From assembly GCF_964340395.1 (NCBI RefSeq), contig NC_135565.1, forward strand, positions 5,642,642 through 5,706,641: a stretch of DNA of 64,000 bases. The letters run 5' to 3'. A program made the translations under genes and the position numbers. The DNA comes from Glandiceps talaboti. Taxonomy: Eukaryota; Hemichordata; Enteropneusta; Spengelidae. Of this stretch, positions 1 through 12,566 are shown one piece after another (positions within the stretch are counted from its first letter, which is position 1; each line of letters opens with the position of its first letter). Below the pieces are notes generated by a model. The model was not told the origin of the DNA, made no database searches, and worked only from the letters and a program-made list of their open reading frames with translations.

Positions 1-364
1 TATCGTGAGCGCACGAGATATTTTTTATTTCTTTGCTTTTGTAGATGGCACAAACGGGCTTTTATGGTGTATAGGGAAATGTGTGGGATTCCATCAGTTT
101 ATATACTACTCTCAGTTTGAAGGGATGTGTGTTGTTTCTCTCAGAATTGTAGACTTTGTTTGAAATAGTGCAGAGTGCATTTTACAAGAAGTTTATCTTC
201 TCACTGTATGGTAACAAGTACAATCCAGGTAGGTCATAAAATGACTCAACGTAAAATGCTCTTAAACATGACCTTTCCCCACCCCCACCCCCTCGTAATT
301 ACTGAAGGCTCCCTTACGTTTAAAATTCAAACAAAACACAACACAATATACAGTGCACTACGTA

Positions 365-457
365 ACAATACAATACAACACAATACAACATAAACAATAC
401 AATGCAATACAATACAATACAATACAATACAATACAATACAATACAATACAATACAA
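365..457. repeat. (AATAC)n microsatellite
   Basis: Pentanucleotide repeat, imperfect at the left end. Confidence 0.95.
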
Positions 458-621
458 ACAGACTTACTTAATGGCCTTTCCATTCTTTACCGTGACGTCA
501 ATAAAATAAATTCATAAAACACAACCGTGTTCTCTTATGTAAAATGAGAGTGAGTGCTAGTGATTATTAATCAGTCAGGCGATCTAAATGCGAAAGCTCT
601 TGGGACTACATACTACCAAAC

Positions 622-622
622 C

Positions 623-663
<41 letters not shown>

Positions 664-705
664 GTAGTAGTAGTAGTAGTAGTAGTAGTATACGTAGTAG
701 TAGTA
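622..705. repeat. (TAG)n microsatellite
   Basis: Trinucleotide repeat with two interruptions. Confidence 0.95.
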
Positions 706-967
706 AAATTTATTTAAGCACAGGGTAACCAGGAAACAACAGAAGCTGATTTCCACCTGGGCCCTGTTACCATACACCAAAAAACATTACATACCACACA
801 AAAAAGAGATTAGATATTAAATGTAAGTCCAAAGTTCGAGATGTTGCCAGATACTGGATACGTCACGATCAAATGATAGCTTTACGTCACTATTAAAATC
901 GTTAAGCTAGCAGGATTGAAATCGTCCATTCTCGTAATTTCACTGACCCCTTGCATTAGATACAATT

Positions 968-3900
968 ATGGAGGCCTTCAAAGACCGAGATTTGGTTATT
1001 CGTATCGGGAAACGTTTGAATGAACGGTTTTTAGACGAAGACCTCATGAAACAATACGACAGCGATTTGATGCCAAGTGAAGAAAACGCCGCCATGTTGG
1101 TCACCAATACAGCCAAAATACACATGGGAATTTTTAAATCAACACTTCAGGAGCATGGAATTAGTATTTGGAGGTTACTTCTAGCTAAAGGCTTCTCTTC
1201 GAAGAATGTTATTACGGAATTATACTCAGATGACGAGGAGGTCAGGAGTTTTTGATATCGGATTTTTTTTTTCATTTTGCCATTGGCGACCATATCATAC
1301 GATAGAAAAATACTGAAGGGGGGGGGGGGGTCTGGTGTAACTGTTAAAGACACGAATTATATTTGATATGTTGATGGTGGCGTTTATGAGCGAGATTGTA
1401 TAGTTCGTGAAACGTTGCGGTTTGCTTGGATTGTATGATTTTCATTTGTTTTCTTGGTAAAATGGCTTTATTGAGATCATAGTTGAAAATGGATGTCGAA
1501 GAGATTTGCAAGGTCAACAACATAAACAACAACAACCAAACATCAGACCTTTTAACACATTAGAAATCACACATTCGTATTGAACAAAATTATCATACAT
1601 ACATACATACATACATACATACATACATACATACATACATACATACATACATACATTACATTACATGCGAATATAACAACCGGTGCAAAATATGACATAT
1701 GCTGTCCTTGTTGAACTTTGTCCAACGAGATCTTGATAAATAAAGTTCAGTCACGGTTTATTGACTCTATTTGTCTATCATCTCAGATTTTATCTGTATC
1801 TTTGCACACAAACTGGGTCGCTATACACATTCTCTTCTAAAGAAAAAAAACTCTTGGCAACATTGCATTGCTCTATGCTTGGGGACCTCTTAAAGTCATT
1901 TTCACCAGCCTTTCCTCGCGCGATCTCCCTAAAATAAAGCTATGAAAATTAGCAAATCAGGCTACCTATGCAGAGACTTGCTGTACTCATAGTAATAAGA
2001 ACCGTATACCTCTTTAACCATGTCCTAGCAATATCAAGGCTTGTGCTATTGTTTGAAGAGGTCTAGACATGTTAACTTTATTTCACTATATCGTTTACAC
2101 ATAGCCTCGCCTAAACCAGATTTGACAAGTTCCACAAATCTATTTTGGAGAGGTTCTGCAGTGTAGAATTGGTTAACGTGAATTTTCTGGGTCATCTAAG
2201 GGACCGGTCAGTTTCTTCGGCCTGGGGGTGGATTTGTTGCGGGGTCACCCTGTTTTCGAAATTGGCAGTAGGGGGGTCATGCTGTTTTCAAAATTGTGGA
2301 TAGGGGGGGGGGTCATTGTGTTTTGGATTGTGATGGAAGAAAAAAATCATTTTTCTTATAGCCTTGTCTCAAATGTGGTACATGTAAATATGTGTTCTTA
2401 TCCCTGTTTCTTACATGGATTCTTTAGTATTACTTATTAGTTCAAACATAACTATACATATACATATACATGTATTACCTAGCTACCACACTAGTTACAG
2501 AACATGTCATGTAAATGCTTGGCTGTTTCACACTCAGTGCTTCACTTATATTGCACTTTGGGGCAAAAGTGAATCACTTGAAGGTTTCGAAATGGTAATC
2601 TTCATAAATAGTTTATAAAAGAAGTTAATCTAAATTGTTCTACTCGTCACTATGAACTTGTCAGAAGGGATTAATACACTTTCTAGTTTGGACACCATAT
2701 GTTATTGACACTACAAATCACCACATCTCATCAGATTCCAGTTTTTATTATACACTAAGTATGACCACCTAACGTTCTCTAACATACCGGTGATGCCCCT
2801 ATACCAATTTTACGGGCCCATTTTTATGTGACATGGGAAACTCATTTAAAACTTACATTTACGTAAGCTATTAGAAGCTTGGAAATATTAACTCAAAGGC
2901 TATAAATAACCTAAACATTGCAGAAACAAAAAACTGCAAATATGCCAGGGGGAAAACCCCAAGGACTCCCTCACCCCGGAGGTCACTCATACTTTCAACC
3001 AACAATCAGATGCACCAACAACCTTTTTACTGTCATAATGGTATTAAACTTTTCTTAAATATTTTCACCCTATTCTAATTTGAGATGATATTGTATTTTA
3101 ATGATGTGAAATTATTGCCAAGGTAGTCTAAAATTGCCATAAACTCCAAATCTCTCGTACCAATGACACTACCATTAGATGTGCTGACCTTTACAACATG
3201 TATATAATGGTGCCATTTAACTTTTTAAGAACATATTTTAACCCTATGTAAGTTATAAAGAATAGTTTCTGATACTTGATGGTGCTGTCTTGTAAAGCAT
3301 GGATGGATCCGGAGTTATTGCTTGAAAGGGTCTGAATAGCTTCAATATTGGCTTTAAGAGTAAAGAACCTCCAGGGCTTATAGGGGAGACCCCCTAGAAC
3401 CCCCCTCCCCATAAGAGATATACATATTCCCTGCACAAGCTTTCCCACATCTTTCACTGTCAAGATGTTATTAAACTCCTTTTGGAATATATTCACCCTG
3501 TGTAGTCAGTCAATAATTATAATTATGATAGTGCTAACCCGGGACCTTATAAAGTAGATGCAAGACAGTCAAGCAGTCCACACTGATGAGTCATGATAAA
3601 AAAATACCTGTCATGTGAATATTATACATGGGGGGGGGGGGGGGTTCATCATGTTTTAGAATTAAGTGATGGGGGGGGGGCAGCCTGTTTTTGGTTTTAC
3701 AGATAGGGGTGGTCAGTGACTTTTTGTCGGCCCGAATTAAGAATCCATCGCCCCCCCCCCCCCAGACTGGAGAAACTGACCGGTCCCTAAGCATACAGAA
3801 TTGCAGCAACAACCTCACAATAACGACTCCTTCATGTAAATACGAATTCCCTTTTAGACTGTAGTCTTTATTAATATTGATAAATTTATCTTCTCATCAG

Positions 3901-5833
3901 GTCATGAAATATTGGAAATCTTACATTCAATCAGATATCCATAGAGGTGTTGAAGTCGGTGAGCCAATGCCAGACGTCAAGTTAATGACCATTGATTCAA
4001 ATCAGGAAATCGCTCTGTCCGAACTTCATTTGCATAAAGAGCGCCCCCTAGTGATTGTTGGTTCGTCTTTATCCTGACCACCGTTCAGAGTAAGTGTTGA
4101 TTTCTTCTCCACTGTCTATGGCTTATCATGGCTCGCCAAAGTATCATTGATATACACATGTACATTCTTTGACTGTAAAAGGGAATAATTTGTTAGTTAC
4201 TTAGTTCAAATTACCACTAATGTATTCATTTCATTCTGAGAATTTCCCGCCCTATGTTTGCCAGTTCATAACCTGCACTGTCTAGACTCATCACAAATCA
4301 TAGTCAATCACTGCCAATGAAAAAGAATCTGTATTGGTAAATTAGTGTACCAAATAGTCAGTAAACTTTTGCTTCACATATAAGATTGTTTTCTGAAATT
4401 TACGACTGCCCACTCTGGTCCTCGTACTAAATTTTGATTCAGCAATAGGGTAGTTGTGCTTTCGAAGTTGTCATTGAGAGTCCACAAATAAGGTATGTCC
4501 CCACTTCCTGTTACGTCACTACTCCTTCCGGTTTTTCTGATTAAACCACTTCCGGTTACTTAACTATTTCTGGGGGGAAATCAGAATGACATGGCAAAAT
4601 AAGAAGTGATAACATTGACAGTTTGCTTTGTATTATTTCTTACGTCATACAGGCCATTGTTCACAGTGGCTCGTTATTCAAATTGTTCAAAGACTATAAA
4701 GACAAAGCCGATTTCCTAATGGTCTATCAAAAAGAAGCTCACCCGGCTGACAGTTGGAGTTTAGGCACACATTATAGTTTCATGAATCAACACACAAGTA
4801 CTGAGGAGAGAGCAGATTCGGCAAGGTGAGAGATGTTGGGAACGTTTAGACATATGTCTGGTTAATGTTGATCCATGTATTGTTCTTCGTTCAGCCAAGG
4901 GAAATGCGACTGTCATGGAGAACTTGCATGAAGTTGTAGCTACAAGCTTCGAAGACGAGAAGCGACAACTTCTAATATCTCGTGGCTATTTTATGGCTGA
5001 AGGGTAAATAATTATATGCCAAGACATGAATAATTTAGGGAAAGGTGGGCAAAGTACTGACGTTTTGATTCTCATCATATTTTCAACTCTTCAGAAACAA
5101 TGACAAGGACATAACATACAACGCAAAACATAGAAAGTAGAACATAGCATATGCAGAACAAAGGATAAAGAAAGTGATTTGGATATAGAACGTGGTTTAG
5201 ATTGTCCCCATATTAGCACGTCGACGTGCATTGTCACAATGGTAGTGTAGTATATATGGCAAGGCTATAAATCCCACACTCTCTGTTCGAACAATTCAAT
5301 TATCTCGCACGTGACATAAGTAACTTGGCGCGAAGATCGTGTTGTCATGGTAGAACTTGGAATCGTTAAAATCACAATCTTGAGTCGGATTTTTTACTGA
5401 GTTTACAGCAGACAGTGAAATACGTCTACTCCTGAAAAAAAGGGTTGGCTGATGTGTGAAATGTCATCATGCAAAAGTATGTCTGAACTGTTTACTTTGC
5501 TGAATATATATGTCGAACTCATATATTTCACTCTTTTTTTGTTCAACCAGGGCACTGATGGAAGTGGATAATTTCAATACTTTCACCACTGACCCTCGTG
5601 ATGAGTCAAAAGTCCGACTGGTCGTCGATAACATGAACAACGACTTCACAATCGCCTACAACAGTCTTCCCGATCGCGTTTTCATCATCAATGATGGCAA
5701 GATAGCATACGTTGGAAGAGCGATAACATCCCAAGTTAAGCCATGGCATGTCAAGAAAATGATGACAGACGAACTGAAAGGGTGGTTAGATTGGCATTTT
5801 GGAGTTTCTTATCGGTATTGCCAAATAATATAG
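968..5833 (+). CDS. Iodothyronine-deiodinase-like selenoprotein, paralogue 1 (4 coding exons)
   Basis: Coding exons are 968-1240, 3901-4089, 4653-4825 and 5551-5833 (918 nt, 305 aa; phases 0, 0, 2). Residues ~110-305 match the deiodinase thioredoxin-fold domain: VGEPMPDVKL, then ERPLVIVGSSLS-U-PPFR with TGA (4075-4077) at the catalytic selenocysteine position (residue 150), then KEAHPADSW (vertebrate EEAHxSDGW) and DNMNNDF..YNSLPDRVFII (vertebrate VVDTMxN..YAALPERLYII). A selenoenzyme of this family would remove iodine reductively from iodothyronines or related substrates; the substrate here is unknown. Residues 1-91 are hydrophilic, with no membrane helix. The C-terminus is YCQII, a possible CaaX box. 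An acceptor AG at 958-959 just before the ATG suggests a 5' non-coding exon. The intron 1 donor (GTCAGG) is weaker than in the paralogues. If TGA were a stop, the product would be only 149 aa, but conserved coding sequence continues through two further exons. Confidence 0.92.
1593..1656. repeat. (CATA)n microsatellite
   Basis: Tetranucleotide repeat in intron 1 of paralogue 1. Confidence 0.95.
2197..3790. mobile_element. Non-autonomous DNA transposon in intron 1 of paralogue 1
   Basis: The left end AAGGGACCGGTCAGTTTCT is mirrored at the right end (AGAAACTGACCGGTCCCT), each followed inward by a G/C run. No transposase ORF lies between. Internal homopolymer G/C runs and a sub-repeat shared with ~26756-26830 are present. 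Confidence 0.6.
4075..4077 (+). other. In-frame TGA selenocysteine codon, paralogue 1
   Basis: The TGA follows SSLS and precedes PPFR, the position of Sec in the deiodinase active site. It lies 12 nt before the exon 2 donor. The downstream exons remain in frame and carry conserved deiodinase motifs, and a SECIS-like hairpin follows in the 3'UTR. Confidence 0.9.
4816..5007 (+). other. Unexplained open segment in intron 3 of deiodinase paralogue 1
   Basis: In the +1 frame relative to exon 3 the sequence reads ERCWERLDICLVNVDPCIVL, then KGNATVMENLHEVV and FEDEKRQLLISRGYFMAEG, then TAA. It has coding-like composition but cannot splice in frame with exon 3. It may be a fragment of a mobile element. 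Confidence 0.25.
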
Positions 5834-6700
5834 GAACAATCTGCTATAGCGTTCTTGAATATCTTGAGCGGTGCATATATCATATGCATGCCTTAGAAAT
5901 GTAGTTGGTAAAATTTTCCTGTTACCTTTTTTCATCAAATCTCGACCTAATTCATAGTTAAGATACTCCAAAAAGAAGGCGCTATCTTACAATTTTTCAC
6001 ACAAAAAAGAGATCACGTCATGTCACAATGCAAATTCTAGCCATTTTAGAATCAAATATGGCGGCCAAATGATGTGCCACTACGACCTCGGTAGGTTGGC
6101 TTCCTTGTAAACAAGATGGCGAACCCCAAAATAACATTTACTATTCAAAAGAAAATATGACAAAGTTTAATTTGTCAAATATATTTGTTGCCATAAATAA
6201 TAGTAATATATGTATATCATAGCAGCAGTGGTATCCTCTTATCACCCCTGATTAGACCATAGTATAAAATCACAATGAATCCTACAGGTTTTTGTATTTG
6301 AGCATGCTTAATTGCAAATTGTAAATGAAAACATTTATAACGCCTCGTGCGAAAGTGAACAGGTAGTTTAAAAAATCAATATCTGATCCAGTATTTTACA
6401 AAGCATGTGGTATAAATAAGACATCTCTATTTCGATAATGATACTGATAGTAGTTTTCCTATTGTTATTGTTATTTTGATGTGTATAGGCATTCTTAACT
6501 TATTAATTTTTTATTTGAGCGGCGTTTTGAAAATCATAAACTCGTCTGTATAAATGTCTTGAAACTGTATTGTTTTGAATCCATTTAAACTGAGTTATTA
6601 GACTGTATAATTGTCTAGAAATCTTGAAACAGGCAGTGGAGCCGAGGTCAGATCATTCAATTTATGTGCTGTGTCGAATTGAAGAGCTAATTAGCTAGAG
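5834..6700 (+). other. 3'UTR of deiodinase paralogue 1 before the SECIS
   Basis: No ORF of interest. The span is AT-rich and ends at the SECIS hairpin. Confidence 0.5.
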
Positions 6701-6775
6701 AGAAGTTGTCATGACAGCAAATGCTTAAAACCTTGTTTCCATGGTAACATTTGCTTGAGAAAAATTTAATTTCCT
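6701..6775 (+). promoter_or_regulatory. SECIS element (form 2-like), paralogue 1
   Basis: ATGA at 6711-6714 is followed by 12 nt and then AA at 6727-6728. A 7-bp perfect helix (GCAAATG/CATTTGC) and an apical minihelix (ACC..GGT) lead to the 3' GA of the non-Watson-Crick quartet at 6757-6758. Below the quartet GAAGTT can pair with AATTTC. It lies ~880 nt after the stop codon and before AATAAA at 6961. Spacing and flanking pairs are conserved in the other two paralogues. Confidence 0.85.
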
Positions 6776-6960
6776 TCTTGCTCTTCTGTTTCGAGTGTAC
6801 CTTCACTACTATAGCACTGATTGACTCGGGTCCAACAATATTGACTTGAAAACGCCATTTCTGTAGGGTCTGAATTGAGGTCAACTGCAGCAAGTCAATT
6901 ATTCCTGCAGGCAGAGACTTTAACGTTTCAAGCACAAGCTGAGCTCCGTTGAAAGAAACA

Positions 6961-6966
6961 AATAAA
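6961..6966 (+). terminator. Polyadenylation signal, paralogue 1
   Basis: AATAAA about 200 nt after the SECIS; it places the SECIS within a ~1.1-kb 3'UTR. Confidence 0.55.
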
Positions 6967-7196
6967 AGTTGAAACATGTATATCAGTAGTGAGACATGAT
7001 TAGTATCGACGCAATTATTTGAGAATGGAATATAGGAGATAAAGTCATATACGTTCCTTTAGATAGCGTGACAGCAAATTGTATGATCACGAAATACGGG
7101 TATAGCGACTAGGTTCATTGCAATTCAATGCACGTACAAACACAAACACATGTACACACGTGCGTGCGCGCACACATGAAAACGCAAATAAATAAA

Positions 7197-7415
7197 TACA
7201 TACATACATACATACATACATACATACATACATACATGCTTACTTACTTATCAAACCACCAACCCCCTCACCCATACACACATACCAGAGTTCACATATT
7301 TAAATCGTCGACCTATATAATTCAATTATCCATGCGTGATGGGCCCGAAAAAGACCACACACACACACGCACACACACACACGCACGCACGCACGCACAT
7401 ACTCACACACACACA

Positions 7416-7484
<69 letters not shown>

Positions 7485-7580
7485 TTATATATACACGCAT
7501 ACATACATACTTGCATACATACATACATACATACATACATACATACATACATACATACATACATACATACATACATACAC
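7197..7580. repeat. Compound microsatellite (CATA)n-(AC)n-(AT)n-(CATA)n
   Basis: Four simple-repeat blocks in a row: CATA (7197-7237), AC (7352-7406), AT (7418-7478) and CATA (7496-7580). Confidence 0.95.
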
Positions 7581-8310
7581 AAACACTACACAATTATGCC
7601 CCCAAACATATTAGGACGCGTACGTGACGTTATCAGAAAAGAACGTAGGTGTATTCTCTCCATTGAATGTATGTCATCATTTCAACATCATCAGTGTTTT
7701 GTACTTTACTAAAAATAGCTTTCAAAGTCCAAATATCAAATTGATAAACAACTCGATCTTTGTCCCCGGGGTCTGAACAACCTGTACTTATAGGAGGCAT
7801 ATCTTATTGGTAAGTATATGTAAACATATGGCATATAGCCAGATATAGTGCACAGGGCCTACATTAAGCATTGCTGTTACAGGTTCACACTTAACATTCG
7901 TGTCTGCAAGCTGGGCCTACATTCATCGTTGATATACTGAAACTACTCAGGTAAGCTATTGTAGACAGTACTCTCGTTTTCTTGCTCAGTCTAGAATTGT
8001 TATAATTGACCAGTTAACATATCAGCTGGTATAAATAATACAAGTTGGCAAGTTATTCTGATTTGAATACGTGTGACCATGGACATGTGGTGATACTTCA
8101 GGAAAGTGGGAAGGATATACCGAACAAAAAACGGCGAAGGACGGTGCCTCTGTTCACAATCCCTATGCAAGCCCTCGGCTTTGCGATCCAAGGTAGCTTT
8201 TTAAAGCAAAACTCCATATGTCTTTTTTTTTTGAAAATATGTTTTGATTATTCTTGCTTCATTTCGGGAAGGTTACGTAATGACGTCGCATTACCAACCT
8301 GCATGGTCGT

Positions 8311-8348
8311 ACCATGGAAGTATAACCCGTGGGTTATACTTCCATGGT
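8311..8348. repeat. Perfect 18-bp-arm palindrome
   Basis: ACCATGGAAGTATAACCC is followed by a 2-nt spacer and then its exact reverse complement. Confidence 0.95.
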
Positions 8349-10748
8349 CGTACAGAGATCAAACCCTACACTAGTGTCTTATTGTAGCCTTGGACGTAAC
8401 ATACATATAAGTATCGTAGCCATTCATAGTAGAACATAAGGATTTGAGTTTGCACGATTCTTAGTTCAATGACCCGATTAAATCTACAGTCACAACCGAG
8501 AGCCACAGGGCCACATATTAAAAGAGAGTTAACATTGTCTCGAAATGTGCATCTTTTGTTTGCATATTAACAAAGAAGGGGGCACCTTATGGCTCTGATT
8601 CTACCTCCATTATAATTCTCACAAGAATAACATCACAATAGGTAGCGTCCTATATGAATACAATGTGCCATGCATACCTAATAAGGGACCTTGAATATCA
8701 AAACAGCAAATTGCATTATTACAGTACATGTCCACAAAGAAACAGTATCCATTGTCTTGCCAGTCACACCTATGAGAACGAAATAGACGGCAGGGTCTTG
8801 GTAAACAGCCGCTGTACATATGAATGTCGAGATAATTACACACATGCAAAACGAGAGCAGAGGAGAGGCAGGTAACAATATGGGAGCGACAGACAGAAGG
8901 GTAAGAGAACGACACATGTACAGACACAAGAATTGGGTTAAGAGATCAGAATGAGAGACAATGACGACCATGCCAGTGACGTGTGATTGTAAACGTAAAT
9001 TGTATTTTTTTTCGATAAAAAAAAGGATCAAAGTATACACCTCGTGATTGACTAATTAATCTATCGCTGTACTGTGATTCAGCATATATTTACATTTACA
9101 TTCGAATTCGTTACCTCACCTATGTTTCTATGGACCTTTACGGGTGCTAAACCGAACGCCGTAAGATATCTAAATGGACACAAGCTGACTTTATGTTCGT
9201 TTTAGGAGGAAAATTCTGTAATATAATGAACCTGTAATATTCTATTTACTGGAACATGCTGAACTATCAGCTGCTATTGACAGAGCTTCATCCGGGTACT
9301 AGATTTTAGACATGATATCATATAAACGATTCTATGAGGTAATTTAGTATTATGAATATTAAGAAGCTGAGGAAACGCCAATCATGAGTGGTGACGTAAT
9401 GAATGGCCTAAAAGGCACGCATCCACATTTATATTTATTTTATCAAGGATTTAAGGAAGTATTTTTACCCATGTAAAATATATTATATCCCCAGTATGTA
9501 CCGAGTTTAAAAATAACAATATAAAGACTAGACAGAATAATGTTTGATTTCTGTTAGATTCATTAGCGTCGTCACCTGCATAGGCACAATAATTGTGTTG
9601 AAGCGGACAATCTGTCATTAGACGTCTCGAGAGAGTTGTTGTCAGCTTATCAACACAGGGACAATCAACGAAGCTGTTCTTGCAAAAAGCTGTCCACGTA
9701 CGCAATTTTTCAATGGGCGGGCATTCGATCAATCCGCAGCGGGAGGGGAGCAAACAAAGAAGAATTGCGGCGGGAAAGTTCTGATTTTGATACAGTGGGA
9801 GGGGAAATTTGGAAATGTGGGGAGGGCTAGGGGGCGCATATTATGTACGTCAAAATAATGTGTGGGTATAGTGGACAATACAACGTTTTTTCTGGTGGGG
9901 AGTGGGTAAATCGGTCACAATTTTGGGCGGGCAGTTGGCTTTCGGACAAGTTGAAGCTCAGCGGGGGGGGGGGGTATCTTTAACCACCTCTGGGTGGGCA
10001 CATAAGAACAGCTAAACACCCTCCCCACAATTGTTTTGAGGGGACAATGTTATTAAAAACATCATTTTTGGTCTGAAACAACATATATTTAAACCACAAC
10101 TCTGCACGTTGGCTGCACCTTTCATCAGTACAAGAAGTAACATGGTCTTTTGTTACGATCTGTGTAAAGTGAACAGATATATAATACATTGTAAATTCTC
10201 CATATTATAAATTCACCATGTTTAATAAAAACTTGGAATATGTTTGTTTCATTCACTTTTACTTATCATTACGGAGTGGCATAGAACTTAGACGGAATGG
10301 AAATAACCTACGGGCCTTGTTAGGATACAACAATAACAGAAACAGTCAACAACAGGTTTACCGGAAGTTGCCTAGCAAGGCCAATACGTCACTTCCACCT
10401 TCTGATCGATGCCAACTCAACACTGATTAGTGAATTTGAATATAACCAACTCATTTTATCTCGTTTTAACATCTAAGTTTTCAATGAACATAGTAAATTC
10501 CCTTTACCTTCAGCAGATGTACAAATATGCATATATAATATGTATGCTAACTGTGCTATGTTCCATTCCTTGTTTTTGTAGTCCAAACATTGAGTGATTG
10601 TAACCGATGGCAACATTTACCTGTAACCGAATTGTTCTTAGTCCAAAACAAATTAAGCGTAATCCTTTTATGGATGTATGATGACCTACAAACCCTGAAT
10701 ATAAATTTGTTTTTATGTTTATCATTTCTTGCAGTTAAATGTTCAATT

Positions 10749-12531
10749 ATGGACGTTTTTAAGGATCGTGAAGTGGCAATACGAGTGGGGAAAGCTCTAA
10801 AGGAAGAGTTTGCCCATGCTGATCTCATGAAATTATATAACGAGCAGTTGGAACCGACTGCAGAAAATTCCAGAAAATTGGTTTCCAAAGGGGCTAAGCT
10901 TCAAGGCAAAACCTTCAAAAAAGTCTTTAAGGCGAACGGCATTAATTTTTGGCGGGTAATGCTAGCGCGCAATCCGACAATGATGGCATATATATATGAA
11001 ATGTACTCCAAAGATGAAGAGGTAAGGGCATGGTTCTATATATAGCCTACTATTTTTCTTCGACCAGCCAAGAAAATAGGAGTGACCTAAAGGGCATTGT
11101 CACCCCTACATGCTACATTTTCAGCCCCTGGAACAGGTCATGTGTAGTCTCTGTAGCATGCCTGTAGTACAGGTGTATATCAGCAAATATGGCACAGGAT
11201 TGTAACAGAGCTGTAGCTACCAGGCCTATCAACAGAGGTGTTGCTACTTTACAAATTAGTATACATTGCTTTGGATACATTATATTGATGATGCATGGCT
11301 TTGTATACAGGACTGGTACAGGGTCTGTCTTTTCTACATGTGGCAGTATATGTGAGTACATGGCTGTATACATGGATGTGCACACAGGTGTGTCACAGGT
11401 CTGATTTTATCACAATGTCATGTGTTTGCAAATGCACTTTAAAAACTACAATATCTTATACGTTAGATATTCTTTCAAAAATGTCGACCCATATTCATAC
11501 TTGTACAAACAGATCTGTTACATACCTGTGAATATGGTCCTGAAAACTGATCAAATTTACAAACCCTGTAACAGACCTGGCACCTGTACACACATTAATA
11601 TGTACATCCCTGTTTCGTTCGTGCTCACAGCAATGTAAACAGGTCAGAAATTACCCACCTGTTTACATGCCTGTTCCAACAGATATGTTTCATGTCTGTG
11701 AATACAGCTTTGAAATCTTGCCAAGTTTACAGATCCTTTAACAGTACTCTTGTTTCATATACTCTGTTACAGGATGGTGACTTGTAATTATGCACTTTTT
11801 TAATGTAACGGTATGACCTCTGTGTTTGAGAGTTTAATTGTAACCAAATTCCATTAATTCACGCTCTTAAACTGATTGGTTTATGTACATATTACGATGT
11901 TTAATTCACTGAATGTAGTATTAGTGAATTATCTGCATGTTATAAAAGACGAAAACAATGTAATACAGTCATCGCCTGCAGTTACAGAGTCACTACATTT
12001 TCTATATTACAGAACATTTGTCGCCTCTGCCCCCCCCCCCCCCAGTAAAATGGGAGTCAGGAATAAAACTCACCCATATAAATATGCACAGACTTAATTT
12101 AAAACTATCTAATGTTTTCTACGATCACTCACAGGTCATGGAACAGTGGAATTTCTTGTACGGCACAATGCCTGAATATATTCCTATTGATCTGAGGAAG
12201 AATGTTGTCATTGGTCAGGAAATGCCAGAAGTCAATTTGGTTACCATATCCACCAGGGAAGACATTAACCTATCGCACCTTCATTTACATAAAGAACGCC
12301 CACTCATGATCGTTGCTTCATCTTTATCCTGACCTCCACTTAGGGTATGTATGTATGTATGTATGTATGTATGTATGTATGTATGTATGTATGTATGTAT
12401 GTATGTGTATGTATGTATGTATGTATGTATGTATGTGTATGTATGTATGTATGTATGTATGTATGTGTATGTATGTATGTATGTATGTATGAATGTATGT
12501 ATGTATGTATGTATGTATGTATGTATATATT

Positions 12532-12566
<35 letters not shown>

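Larger units (their letters stand above)
1..957. other. Upstream region of deiodinase paralogue 1
   Basis: No convincing coding exon. It holds a terminal-repeat fragment (287-316) shared with the element at 40430, an (AATAC)n repeat, a TGACGTCA CRE-like site at ~493-500 and a (TAG)n repeat. A 5' non-coding exon of paralogue 1 may lie here. Confidence 0.5.
6990..10730. other. Intergenic region between deiodinase paralogues 1 and 2
   Basis: No supported gene. It holds compound CATA/AC/AT microsatellites (7197-7580), a 38-bp palindrome (8311-8348) and a G-rich stretch near 9700-9975. Confidence 0.6.

Noticed and set aside
6687-6977. 96-aa minus-strand ORF
   Set aside because: Lies opposite the SECIS and 3'UTR of deiodinase paralogue 1; no coding features.
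7128-7712. 194-aa and 92-aa ORFs rich in His/Thr/Tyr/Ile
   Set aside because: They are translations of CATA, AC and AT microsatellites.
8045-8374. 109-aa plus-strand ORF
   Set aside because: Runs through a palindrome and a T-run, with no domain or splice context.
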